Shown one piece after another: positions 57,801 through 64,000 of a stretch of DNA of 64,000 nucleotides. The stretch is from Alitta virens (lineage: Eukaryota; Annelida; Polychaeta; Phyllodocida; Nereididae), in contig OW028576.1 in assembly GCA_932294295.1 (NCBI GenBank), forward strand, positions 27,101,227 to 27,165,226. Direction: 5' to 3'. Under the pieces are notes generated by a model. The model searched no databases, was not told the origin of the DNA, and worked only from the letters and a program-made list of their open reading frames with translations. The position numbers and the translations under genes were made by a program. How positions within the stretch are numbered: position 1 is the stretch's first letter; each line of letters opens with the position of its first letter.

Positions 57801-59572
57801 TCTGTGATTGGCTGCTGAGATGTTTATGAATATTAATTAGATTTGTGATCCTCACTGTTTGTGTAGGAATATCAATAGGAAAAGTACAAGAATTTGTTCA
57901 AAACATTTCTTGATTTATTAGTTTTCTCAGCTAAAAATGCTGAAAATATCTGTAAAAGTGTGGGATATAAATAAAACCCAATCACAGTGGTTGGGTTTTA
58001 TTATAATGTATTTTTAAAACCCACCCTAAGGTATATGCAAGAATGAAGATTGTAGACGTCTGTTTATATTGGCAGTCTTGGTATAGCTCAATATTAAATT
58101 ACTGTTTTGACCAATAATTCACCTTAATAATATCTCTATTTGTAAGTCTGAACAAGGTTACACAAAAAAAAACCTTTTTATTCATACCAGATGTCAATAA
58201 AGTGCTATATTCATCTTTTTCCATCTCACCTTGTTTCCAACAAACCACCCATCTCCTGATTGATTCTGCATCAGAAGCTTCTCCATCTTCAACAAGAAAT
58301 CAGGCATCTGTTCTTCTTCATACTTCTTCTTCATAGCTGCCTGCAAAAGTTTTTTTTGACTGTGCAACTCCATGAGACAAGTTCTTTTGTTTCTAATTCA
58401 GGGTGAGTTGCACTGAACATATATGAGTGGTATAAGCATGTTTGTTTGTTATTGCAGCTTTTGCACACTATAAAACAGTTCTAATTTCAGCAACTCTTCA
58501 AAGTCTTGGGCCTCCTTATGGCAAGGCGGTAACACTAGGTGAATACCTCAAAATGCAGTGGTCAACACAAGGCCCTTTGCAACAAATACTTTAGTAGTCA
58601 TGTCTGTCAAGCTATCCCATACTTGAGGTGAATGACCTCACATGTTTACACTCCATTGAACAATATACCTCACCCTACCTGCTAATTCTAACAGTACAGG
58701 CTGTGAATTAATACTTAGCGTAAAACATACAAACATGAGTGTTCAATCAAACTAACCTTTTTTGTCTCATCCTGTTCATATAGTGTCTGTGTAATTGGAA
58801 ATTTTAAATCCACACAACAATCCACAATCATGTCGCATCGAAGGTTCTGTAGAGGGTCATTTCCAGCGAGATCTGTACAGGAATAAATGAACCGGTATGA
58901 GCAATATATCCTGAGTAGGAGACACTAAACTAAAATGGTTTACCAAAGCATATTTATATAACTTATTTGATTTCATTGCTCCAGCGGTGCCAATGTTTGT
59001 ACTGATGAAAAAGTAAACTAACTTTTTTCCTTTTATATCCTTCCTCAGAACAAAATGAAATGTCAAGTGCAAAGGTCCCTTGCGGGTGACAAGAACTTGC
59101 CTTAGAGTGCTGCCATTTCCATGTCTGCACTGGTTATTTCAGTAAATTAATACTAACATCCTCATTTAATGTGTGAGATGTGCGGCCTACAGTTATAATA
59201 CATTTATACAGCAAATTATCACATTCATTTTCTGGTCTTACCATATTTATTGGCTAAGTATCTTGCGATTGCTAAAGTCTGACAATATCGAACTCCATCA
59301 ATGTCAATCACAGGTAGTTGTCCGAAAGGGGCATCAAATTCTGAAAAGAAGTATAGCTGTGTTACTAACATCACATGTCTTTCAACGTTAATATATGATA
59401 AAGCAACTTGTTTTTGTCGTTTAATGAACAACTTACCAGCTTTCTTTGCAAACCATTCTGGCAAATCCTTGAAGCGAATGTCCTCGTAGTCCACACCGGC
59501 AACTGCAAAAATGTATCGGATGACCTCCACTCGACCTCGGCCATCAAAGTAAGTCAGCTTGTAATCAGCCAT
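48643..59572 (-). CDS. Sigma-class glutathione S-transferase (five coding exons, 209 aa)
   Basis: Cytosolic enzyme that conjugates glutathione to electrophiles; the family also includes the haematopoietic prostaglandin D synthases. Exons: 59437-59572, 59242-59340, 58757-58872, 58230-58340, 48643-48810, all with GT-AG introns in matching phase. N-terminal thioredoxin-like domain: [20 protein letters not shown] with the catalytic-position Tyr8, [10 protein letters not shown] with the cis-Pro, and [10 protein letters not shown], where the glutathione-binding Ser usual in this class is Thr. C-terminal helical domain: [30 protein letters not shown] and [12 protein letters not shown]. Length and domain order fit the class. 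Intron 4 is 9.4 kb because it contains a 7.9-kb Gypsy element in the same orientation; without it the intron would be about 1.5 kb. A 5' UTR intron is possible (ATTCCAG before the ATG). Family call is confident; substrate is unknown. Confidence 0.93.
49400..49690. repeat. ~160-bp imperfect tandem duplication in GST intron 4
   Basis: TGGCTTGAAGCTCAATTTCG...CGACAAAACAATATGTTGAT is repeated as TGGCATGAAGCTGAATCTCT...CGACAAAACTGTCTGTTGAA. CAGTGGCGTCACTGA, a short palindrome, lies just beyond at 49717. Confidence 0.65.
49929..50146 (-). repeat. 3' LTR of Gypsy copy 1
   Basis: 218 bp. Identical to the 5' LTR except C for T near 49998 and an extra 14 bp (AGTGACCTGGGGTC) at 50127-50140. Contains AATAAA in the sense of the element and the GST gene. 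Confidence 0.95.
50147..50166 (-). promoter_or_regulatory. Polypurine tract of Gypsy copy 1
   Basis: In sense orientation CAGTAAGAAGGGAGTAA directly precedes the 3' LTR. This is the usual plus-strand primer position. Confidence 0.7.
50772..51179 (-). CDS. Extra frame between pol and 3' LTR, coiled-coil protein
   Basis: 135 codons from the Met at 51179 (an upstream Met at 51218 gives 148). The N-terminal third is Ser/Thr/Pro-rich ([20 protein letters not shown]). The rest is charged and helical with heptad-like Leu/Ala spacing: [34 protein letters not shown] and [20 protein letters not shown]. No signal peptide or membrane segment, so it is not an envelope protein. Its position matches where errantiviruses carry env. 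A similar relic lies in copy 2. Function unknown. Confidence 0.5.
   Translation of the reverse strand: MAGWVPSQTTASTSTRVVQMRDAEVASSVSPRSRLTTPKRPHPTAAATRAPGAEEMVTRAQYQDIVLEVHRARSQTAASGRENEELRAKLRAEIEQREAMARQSDLLYQEVKRLTADRNRWMEEARAAGSSSARP
51793..54954 (-). CDS. pol: Gypsy pol: reverse transcriptase, RNase H, integrase
   Basis: 1053 codons open, with no ATG at its start. It continues the protease frame after a shift. [10 protein letters not shown] (87-94) and YMDD (150-153; YLDD or YIDD is more usual in Gypsy). RNase H: D297, E340, D366. Integrase: zinc site H586, H593, C623, C626, and catalytic D654, D714, E750 with the classic 35-residue D-E spacing. GPY/F motif FLGPYKV near 886. No chromodomain seen. 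The tail has an in-frame 12-residue repeat (LSSFSxxGA type). All catalytic residues are kept, so the enzyme part looks recently functional. Confidence 0.93.
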   Translation of the reverse strand: MLARRLGWAQSRALSDEVDKMLRLGVIEPSNSPWSSPPVLVRKKDGTFRFCVDYRKLNSCTKKDAYPLPRIDDCLDTLSGAKWFCTLDLSSGYWQIAMDDRDKEKTAFTAPRGHFHFTVMPFGVTNGPATLERLMELVLGGLDLSTCLCYMDDIVVQGSTFQKCLGNLIVVLKRISQAGLRLKASKCELFMSEVSFLGDVVCREGVKPDPKKIKAVREWPEPTTVQEVRCFVGFASYYRKYVRDFAGLAAPLHALTAHQAVFKWDETCSNAFKRLIRALTTAPILVLPREGCPVILDTDASDLAIGGVLSQIIEGEERVVAYASQCLSSPQKHYCTTYKELLAVVRMAKIFRPYLYGQDSVRLRTDHRALVWLQNFKDAEGMLARWIASLTEYNFVIEYREGKKHANADGCSRIPVRACKRQECPDQGHGQNGDLVASITQWNQVRGFRTIACGQPRPVTEVGSGEAGEPQVRVCVAEAGETAGEGNERSLDPNWIESFTLEEIRYAQGQDMAIATAKKWLDAGQRPPYHDIVTHSAQVRNIWAQFYCLKLQRGIVYRSHKLPTGELVRQIVAPASIRRSIFNQLHTSRLGGHMGINSLISKLRRRFYWPGYKEDVVRWIGWCDVCQKRNQGGLKKAPLHQVPVGMPMERMAIDIMGPLPVTKSNNKYIVVVADYFTKWTEAFALPNQEAYTVADCLVTNVILRFGAPYHLHSDQGTNFESKLFQEMCKILGINKTRTTAYHPQSDGLVERFNRSLGDMLSKLVNDRKDDWDDMLPYVMCAYRATPHRSTDITPNRMMLGREAMLPVDLMYGHALQHKHHCPVEYVEWIRDAMEESFEKCRSQMKRAAQKQAKHYNRLAMEQSFHIGDWVLFFYPPLAKQKLALKFLGPYKVTRKMGEVNYEIEAPATGKKRIVHINQLKMYLAEVTPDDMIRIPDIPSDDPYLDPSLYEDGASATPLDEGRDPPLPGELSGDAAQPWSGRPERGGAAGTGGHRGRLANTRSPGHEEVDRFGFESGYSSFSGLGAVLSSFSRFGAALSSFSGIGSGGGSISTR
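51836..51905. repeat. 36-bp tandem repeat at the end of pol
   Basis: GGAAAAGGAGCTGAGGACAG-type unit, about 2.5 copies, in frame with pol (12 residues per unit). Confidence 0.8.
54936..55895 (-). CDS. pol: Gypsy aspartic protease region (start of pol)
   Basis: 319 codons with no ATG. The frame overlaps the end of gag in the -1 register: a stop lies about 10 codons upstream, and the gag TGA is at 55894-55892. Thus expression by -1 frameshifting is likely, though no perfect slippery heptamer is present. GGAAAAC, 13 nt before the gag stop, is the best candidate. Protease active site [13 protein letters not shown] (DTGA 63-66) and [12 protein letters not shown]. The frame ends in the linker before RT, 19 bp past the point where the RT ORF starts in another frame. 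A frame-disrupting deletion in this linker is the simplest reading. Confidence 0.85.
   Translation of the reverse strand: MRVEEVSVPDPSPAEKAAPHPPECWEGVKVGQHWPKHVAMQNSSASWYITISVGTRHVDLLIDTGAQVSLLSKQEYDEIPGANREKLRPVEGKISAANGGPINIYGKVELTLCLERMLYPCEFLVADMGGLPGLLGMDFLKRHGALLMCSVGMLRLGGVDIACIEGRPGKTGRAIIHEDVHIPARHVSQVSVNLVSWGVSDGGDLVFESLPKVCQDLHIMIPRGLLKSQCSGAHVWIANPTTESVHIAKGQVDPPKTVHAAEVNHELKRKNTETRLPVHLQPLLDETLREVNTGWDVRVKPRTKLTRVTIGLSKCWPGD
55892..57280 (-). CDS. gag: Gypsy Gag
   Basis: 462 codons from the ATG at 57280. The first 150 residues are Pro/Ser/Arg-rich and low-complexity. The middle (about 150-310) is the capsid-like helical region ([60 protein letters not shown]), shared with copies 2 and 3. 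The nucleocapsid has one CCHC zinc knuckle (C395, C398, H403, C408: [14 protein letters not shown]) followed by a Lys/Arg-rich tail. The uncapped frame extends a few codons upstream, but [10 protein letters not shown] is chosen by analogy with copy 2 (MPGTSS). Confidence 0.93.
   Translation of the reverse strand: MPAKLRRRPSLATAETSEPASTPVPGPSQKADESVLRASARSKVVRTPGRPRRREAPADRTPIPGPAMASQESRRMTSDRGHRKEPSPAGYESNDSSASTPVSSPEGRPPVVERAEPRGSARAVMAADSTPERSMGSSRYRRRKEAIPPKYDGQGTAFIDHLDEFTQVATFNKWTDEERCFHLWTSVTGQAKLKMRPLTYRDDWREMVSQLTALFCSNRALDAYRNKWFNAIRGPEMDLETYGLFLLDLSRKANPASTPAEQERFAKERFMETAGSTSMRFWLAALKPPTLQEAIDLAVQYEAAYEATKTSKPDVGPAGAVALPIMQPEASVAATASTSTRVGPPSGKEGAITRQDLKDLVYSIMGEVMAKESKGKVYSNTRRQEQDSSPESRRCYRCKKTGHLRRNCPRRQADDDRSTRRASSKDREHRSDKYGDKRSKGRSNRGKKGGKDKRERKQSENE
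57569..57586 (-). promoter_or_regulatory. Primer binding site of Gypsy copy 1
   Basis: In sense orientation TGGCGCCCGATGTGGGAC, three bases after the 5' LTR. It resembles PBS sequences complementary to the 3' end of tRNA-Lys. Confidence 0.85.
57590..57793 (-). repeat. 5' LTR of Gypsy copy 1
   Basis: 204 bp with TG...CA ends. Contains a GC-rich middle with CACGTG, and an AATAAA. Confidence 0.95.
58230..58340 (-). CDS. GST coding exon 4
   Basis: Acceptor TTTTGCAG, donor GTGAGA. 37 codons in phase 0, [20 protein letters not shown] to [10 protein letters not shown]. Confidence 0.93.
58757..58872 (-). CDS. GST coding exon 3
   Basis: Acceptor TGTACAG, donor GTTAGT. Encodes (D)[18 protein letters not shown] and on to YEQDETKK, the first helices of the C-terminal domain. 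Confidence 0.92.
59242..59340 (-). CDS. GST coding exon 2
   Basis: Acceptor TTTTCAG, donor GTAAGA. Encodes (E)[18 protein letters not shown] then [14 protein letters not shown], the rest of the glutathione site. Confidence 0.93.
59437..59572 (-). CDS. GST coding exon 1
   Basis: ATG at 59572-59570 after CATTCCAAG. 45 codons plus one base, donor GTAAGT. Holds beta-alpha-beta and Tyr8, ending EWFAKKA. Confidence 0.92.
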
Positions 59573-59984
59573 CTTGGAATGTTTCCTGGAATTATATTTT
59601 TGTTTTTATCAATAACGATGCTTCTAATAACTTTCATAATCCACTGTGGTAATGTACTATGTTTATTTTTTGTCTCAGTTCCTTAGTAGCATATGTATTG
59701 AGACGATAGCTATAGTGCTTGTCAGCATAGTGCACAGGAATTGAGCCATATTCATGGTTTATTAGAGCCTTTGGTAGAGATTGATGCACCATATCTCACA
59801 TAGCCTGAATGGAAGATTGGATGGATATTGGTTTTTTTTTAATCACTGACAGGTATTGCAGGGATAGGCAGTGCGTCAGACTGACAAATTATGTCTCCAC
59901 AGGTATAGGAAAATGACAAAACATAAACCAGGCAATGACTTAAAGATTGACAGATTTACCAGATAAATGTACATCCAGAAAATA

Positions 59985-61195
59985 AATTTTTCATCTGATG
60001 CTTATCATATTGAGTTCTTAATTATGAGGGGGACTTGTTTGATAATTAGGATTATAACTCCCCAACTCTCTTTAAAAATATTTGACACCTATATACTACC
60101 AATCTTAGAATACAATAGTGAAATTTGGGCTGGCGAGAAACCAATAAATTATATAGAAAAGCTACAATTGGGATATCTCAAGAATATGTTAGGGGTAAGA
60201 AAACAAACATTAACTTTGGCTGTATATAGCAAGACAGGTAGATTTCTATTACATGTTAGAAAAAAAGTAAGAATAATAAATTATAGCACAAAATTGGAGA
60301 AATTGCCAGATGATAAATTACTGAAAAGATGCCTTAATATTCAAAAAGATCTGCATGCAGAAGTAGCTGGTTTGGCAGAGTGAGCCACATACTAAGTACT
60401 TGTGGTACAACCTTTGATAAAAATAGTCATAATAATATTCAAACTATCTGCAGGACTGTTAAAGTCAACCTATACCAAAAACAGCAAGAACAAATACTTG
60501 CAGAAATTAACGATACAACTCAGCAACCTAAGCTAAGAACTTACAAACACATTAAAACTGACTATAGATTAGAACCTTACCTACTCCTTTACATGAGTAG
60601 GAAAACATGCAGTAAGATAGCTAGATTTAGAACCAGTTCCCATAACCTCCGTATAGAAACAGGAAGACATGAAAAACCTAAAATACCAGCTGAGGATAGA
60701 ATCTGTTTAAAATGTGAACTGAATGAGGTTGAAAATGAAATTCACTGTCTTGTGGCCTGTCCAATCGAGATGATCTAAATGCAGTTGCAAAGAAATATAT
60801 TAGTAACTACAGTACACTAAACAACATAGGAACATTTAAAGCCATAATGACATCCAAGGAGCCTGAGGTGCTGATAAACTTAGGAAAATTTCTTTTACAA
60901 GCTGACCTTTAAACAATGCATTCACCTGTCTCCGAAAAATTGCACAGTCTATATATCCTGAAATATAAAACTCTGGTTTTCTAAAGGCGAAGTCAAGTAA
61001 TTCTGTAAATATTTATGTACTTCTTATTTATCTATATAGAGCGGTATTTTGAAGACACATCATTCTGTTAATAGTTATATCTTTCATGAACTGTATTTTG
61101 ATAAACATGTAAATATGTATTATATATGTAAATTATACATTTTTGCTTGTGATACAAGATGTATGAAAGATTTTGATTTGATTTTGTAAAGAGTG
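59985..61195 (+). mobile_element. 5'-truncated LINE, upstream of the GST gene
   Basis: The first frame (to 60383) has FDTYILPILEYNSEIWAGEK and LGYLKNMLGVRKQTLTLAVY. After a one-base frameshift the second frame (to 60778) has LRTYKHIKTDYRLEPYLLLY, FRTSSHNLRIETGRHEKPKI and CLKCELNEVENEIHCLVACP, the C-terminal zinc-finger-like end of non-LTR reverse transcriptases. The tail is AT-rich and ends near GATTTTGATTTGATTTTG. Only the last third is present and it is frame-broken. Confidence 0.85.
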
Positions 61196-64000
61196 GATGA
61201 TCTAAACTTACAACTTAAATTAGGTGGCTGGTACAAGCTATTCATTCAGTTGGAAGACAATGACTTTCTGAAGTTACAGATCATCCAATACAGATTAAAG
61301 TTTTTCTTCAGACTGCTCTGCTATTCTGGATGCATTGACCTTTCAGTACCCCACTATTGGCCAATATAGCTCATGTTACAGACAGATCCAATCACCCAAT
61401 AACCATAAAAGGTGGTTACTCATGTCATGCAACATTTAGAACATTTTAAGGGAAATTCCATTAGGCTAAAACTAAACTATATTTAGGTCTGTCTGGAGCA
61501 TCACAGTAATAAGAAAATTAGTTGAAATTGAGACAAATGATGATTGAGTATAATCTTTGATGTGGGTTTGTAGGGTGAAAATTGCTTGAAAAAAAGATAA
61601 ATTTATGGCAAAAATTCACACTAGGTCGGTCTGGCACCAGTGCATAAGAATTGGGACCAAAAAATGAAATGAAATAGACAACTGGGGTTTCATTCATTTT
61701 ATTAAGCATTTAATTTACTTGTTTAATGATGCCACAGGCCATATACGCTAACATGGTCCTGTTATTAGTTTTTTAAATAAATGAAATCAGCTAATTCAGT
61801 CAGTTGTAACATGATTTAGTGCAAAATTTTTCAGTTCAGCATTGTTGTTTAAAAATTTCAAATTTAGACAATTGATCATTAGTTTGCTTCTGTGTTAGGA
61901 CAGTAAAACCATTAACTGACAGTTGATATTATCACAATACTGTTAGCTGTTTCAAATAAATAAATTAGGCGATATTGAATTAAAAATGTATTTTGACTAT
62001 ATACAGTTCCGTCAGTTGAAACACATTATCAACAGCCATAATTATTGCAGATCTCAAATCCAGAGTTTTTGTTCTTCATATCCCCCTCTAGTTTCTGAAC
62101 TAATAGGGGATGGAAGGTTAGCATGCTTTAAATGCCTCTCAGTTTAGATTATCTATTAATAATTTTTTGGTCATCTCTATGTATCTACTTTCATCTTTGT
62201 CAACTTTTGCTTTCCCAATACTATGAAACACACCAGACACTTTGCTTATGTTTTCTCTTTTACTTTTTAGGTTTATTGCATTATAATGAAAAAAAATGCT
62301 TGACATTATCTAGCAAAATGGTGAAACATGGCAAAATGTTCACATGGCAAGTTAATTGAACACAATGTTTATTGGCAGCAGGGATGGGCTGTGGAGCCAT
62401 TGTTATAGTACCATAGTATCATGCAATTGTAATGCCAATGGGATTGTTTGTAATTAGGATAGAGCAATATGGATGAGGATCGACAATTTCGGATGTTGAT
62501 ATTTCTGCTAGGCATGATCATGAAAGAGTATCATCAACAGAAACATAACATTGTACAGAGGAACAACATCACTAATAAGACCACCTCAGTATGCCATATA
62601 TATTTATGACGGTAATTTACCGGACAATAAAGACTATTTTTACCATTAAATGTATTAGTTTAAATTGAGTAAAACGTTATTAGCCGATTAAATCCAACAA
62701 ACTAACACGTTAAGGCTTGAGCATAGGATTTTAAAATTTTTATTGATATTTTTCTAAGTTTATGAGCATATTAAGGAGCCTTGTTGTTCTATTTTCTCCA
62801 TCCTACTAGCTCGCTGCATAGCCCGCATGCATGACCTGCTGCCTAAGGTAGACATAATGATAAGATGCTTCTACACTGTGTTATCCAATCACCCAGTCAC
62901 CCCCCAATGGTGGGGTCTTCTTACTTGGCCCAGCACAGGCATCTAGTGAAAGGCACCCTCAATATAGTGTCTGTCGGTTTGACTACTCTGACGTTGGGCC
63001 AACTTGTAGTCAACGAGTGCGAACATTATTTAGATTTTACTTGCCATCTGCATAATCAATTCACATAATGTTAAGAACTTAAAGCTGAATTGTCACTCAA
63101 TATGACAGTTGCCAAAATCTATTGCATTCACTTCAATGCCTTCTTAATACTGATTACCCACCATCCAGAGCCTTGCTGGGTTCACTGTCTTTCTATGAAA
63201 TAAATAAACTTCACCTAGCATTTAATTTTTCATGCCATCAAAAATCCAATATATAAATACACCAAGTGAGGAAATCACAATACTAAACAATGGGTGATGA
63301 TGCCATTTCCATTGTATTTCCAATGTTTTGGTCTTGATTTCTTTCAATGTATCATTTATTTTTTATAATTAATGCCTAATAGATTCATTAGTATATAGAT
63401 TTAGTGTGCCTTGATCAAATCAGGTGATTTTCAATCACTTGAGAAGTTTTAGAAAAAAGTAATATTGACAGACAGTGGAGCTTTATAGTTTAATCAGTGA
63501 TAAATTGTCATTAACAACACTTGATTGAATATAGTGCCTAACAAACTAATAATTTGTCTGCTGGTCTATTAGTGTTTCATACTTAAATAATCAATTTTAC
63601 AACATTCAGACTATGATTCATCACATTAAAGTATAATGGACCAGCAAAACATGTGGAAAAAGAGGCTCTTCCCTCTGACCATCCAACCGTAACTTTATTG
63701 ATATATTGGTGTGATTATTGTGCAAATCTATATTCAGGAGAGTGAATATGATTATCAAGGAAAATAATCAAAGAAAAAGTGCAGTAAAGCAAAAACCCAG
63801 ACCAAAATCAAGTGTCCGAAAAAATTTGACCACGGCTGTAATTTGTTTTACAATGCATTTGCCACCAATTTACATCAAAGACATATTTATCTAAAATATA
63901 TCATGAATAATTTTCAAAGGAAATACTCCAGACACATTTTTGCAACTCAAAAGATGTTCTTGACATTCTTTACAACTAAGAAAATATTCTAAAAAATGAC
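61196..64000. other. AT-rich non-coding sequence, nothing recognised
   Basis: Short frames only. No repeat, RNA gene or splice-supported exon could be argued. Confidence 0.4.

Overview
The window reads as nuclear DNA of an invertebrate animal, probably marine. The evidence is split genes with GT-AG introns, tRNA-derived SINEs, LINE tails, several Ty3/Gypsy elements, a DNA transposon with terminal inverted repeats, and a large AT-rich satellite. I cannot name the species or phylum from the sequence. Most of the long open frames are transposon genes or satellite frames. Only two host loci can be supported.

Layout. 1-12960: a satellite of about 34 units of roughly 380 bp. Most units carry a 91-102 codon frame with one hypervariable window, and the units are grouped into higher-order repeats of 2289 and 1918 bp. 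13-20 kb: SINEs, a G-rich transposon end, a compact promoter with CCAAT, octamer, TATA and E2F-like motifs (17.77-17.84 kb), and a 53/54-bp minisatellite. 20.4-28.6 kb: the 3' part of an unidentified plus-strand gene. Its penultimate 68-bp exon is present four times, carried by segmental duplications that also contain an array of tRNA-derived SINE units. 30.3-31.3 kb: a decayed LINE. 31.3-38.3 kb: a decayed Gypsy element interrupted by a MITE-like insert and by a 2.6-kb DNA transposon with ~400-bp inverted repeats and an 8-bp target duplication. 39.3-40.1 kb: a tandem repeat. 40.66-44.50 kb: a Gypsy deletion derivative with a LINE 3' end inserted in it, flanked by a perfect 15-bp target duplication.

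48.64-59.57 kb (minus strand): a complete five-exon sigma-class glutathione S-transferase gene of 209 codons. Its last intron holds a nearly complete, young Gypsy element (49929-57793) in the same orientation, with LTRs that differ by one base and one 14-bp indel, a 4-bp target duplication, gag, protease, RT/RNase H/integrase and an extra coiled-coil frame before the 3' LTR. 59.98-61.2 kb: another truncated LINE. 61.2-64 kb: nothing recognised.

The three Gypsy copies share a tRNA-Lys-like primer site and related Gag, so they form one family at three ages. The most unusual structures are the satellite with its in-frame hypervariable window, the fourfold terminal-exon duplication, the unclassified DNA transposon, and the extra Gypsy frame.
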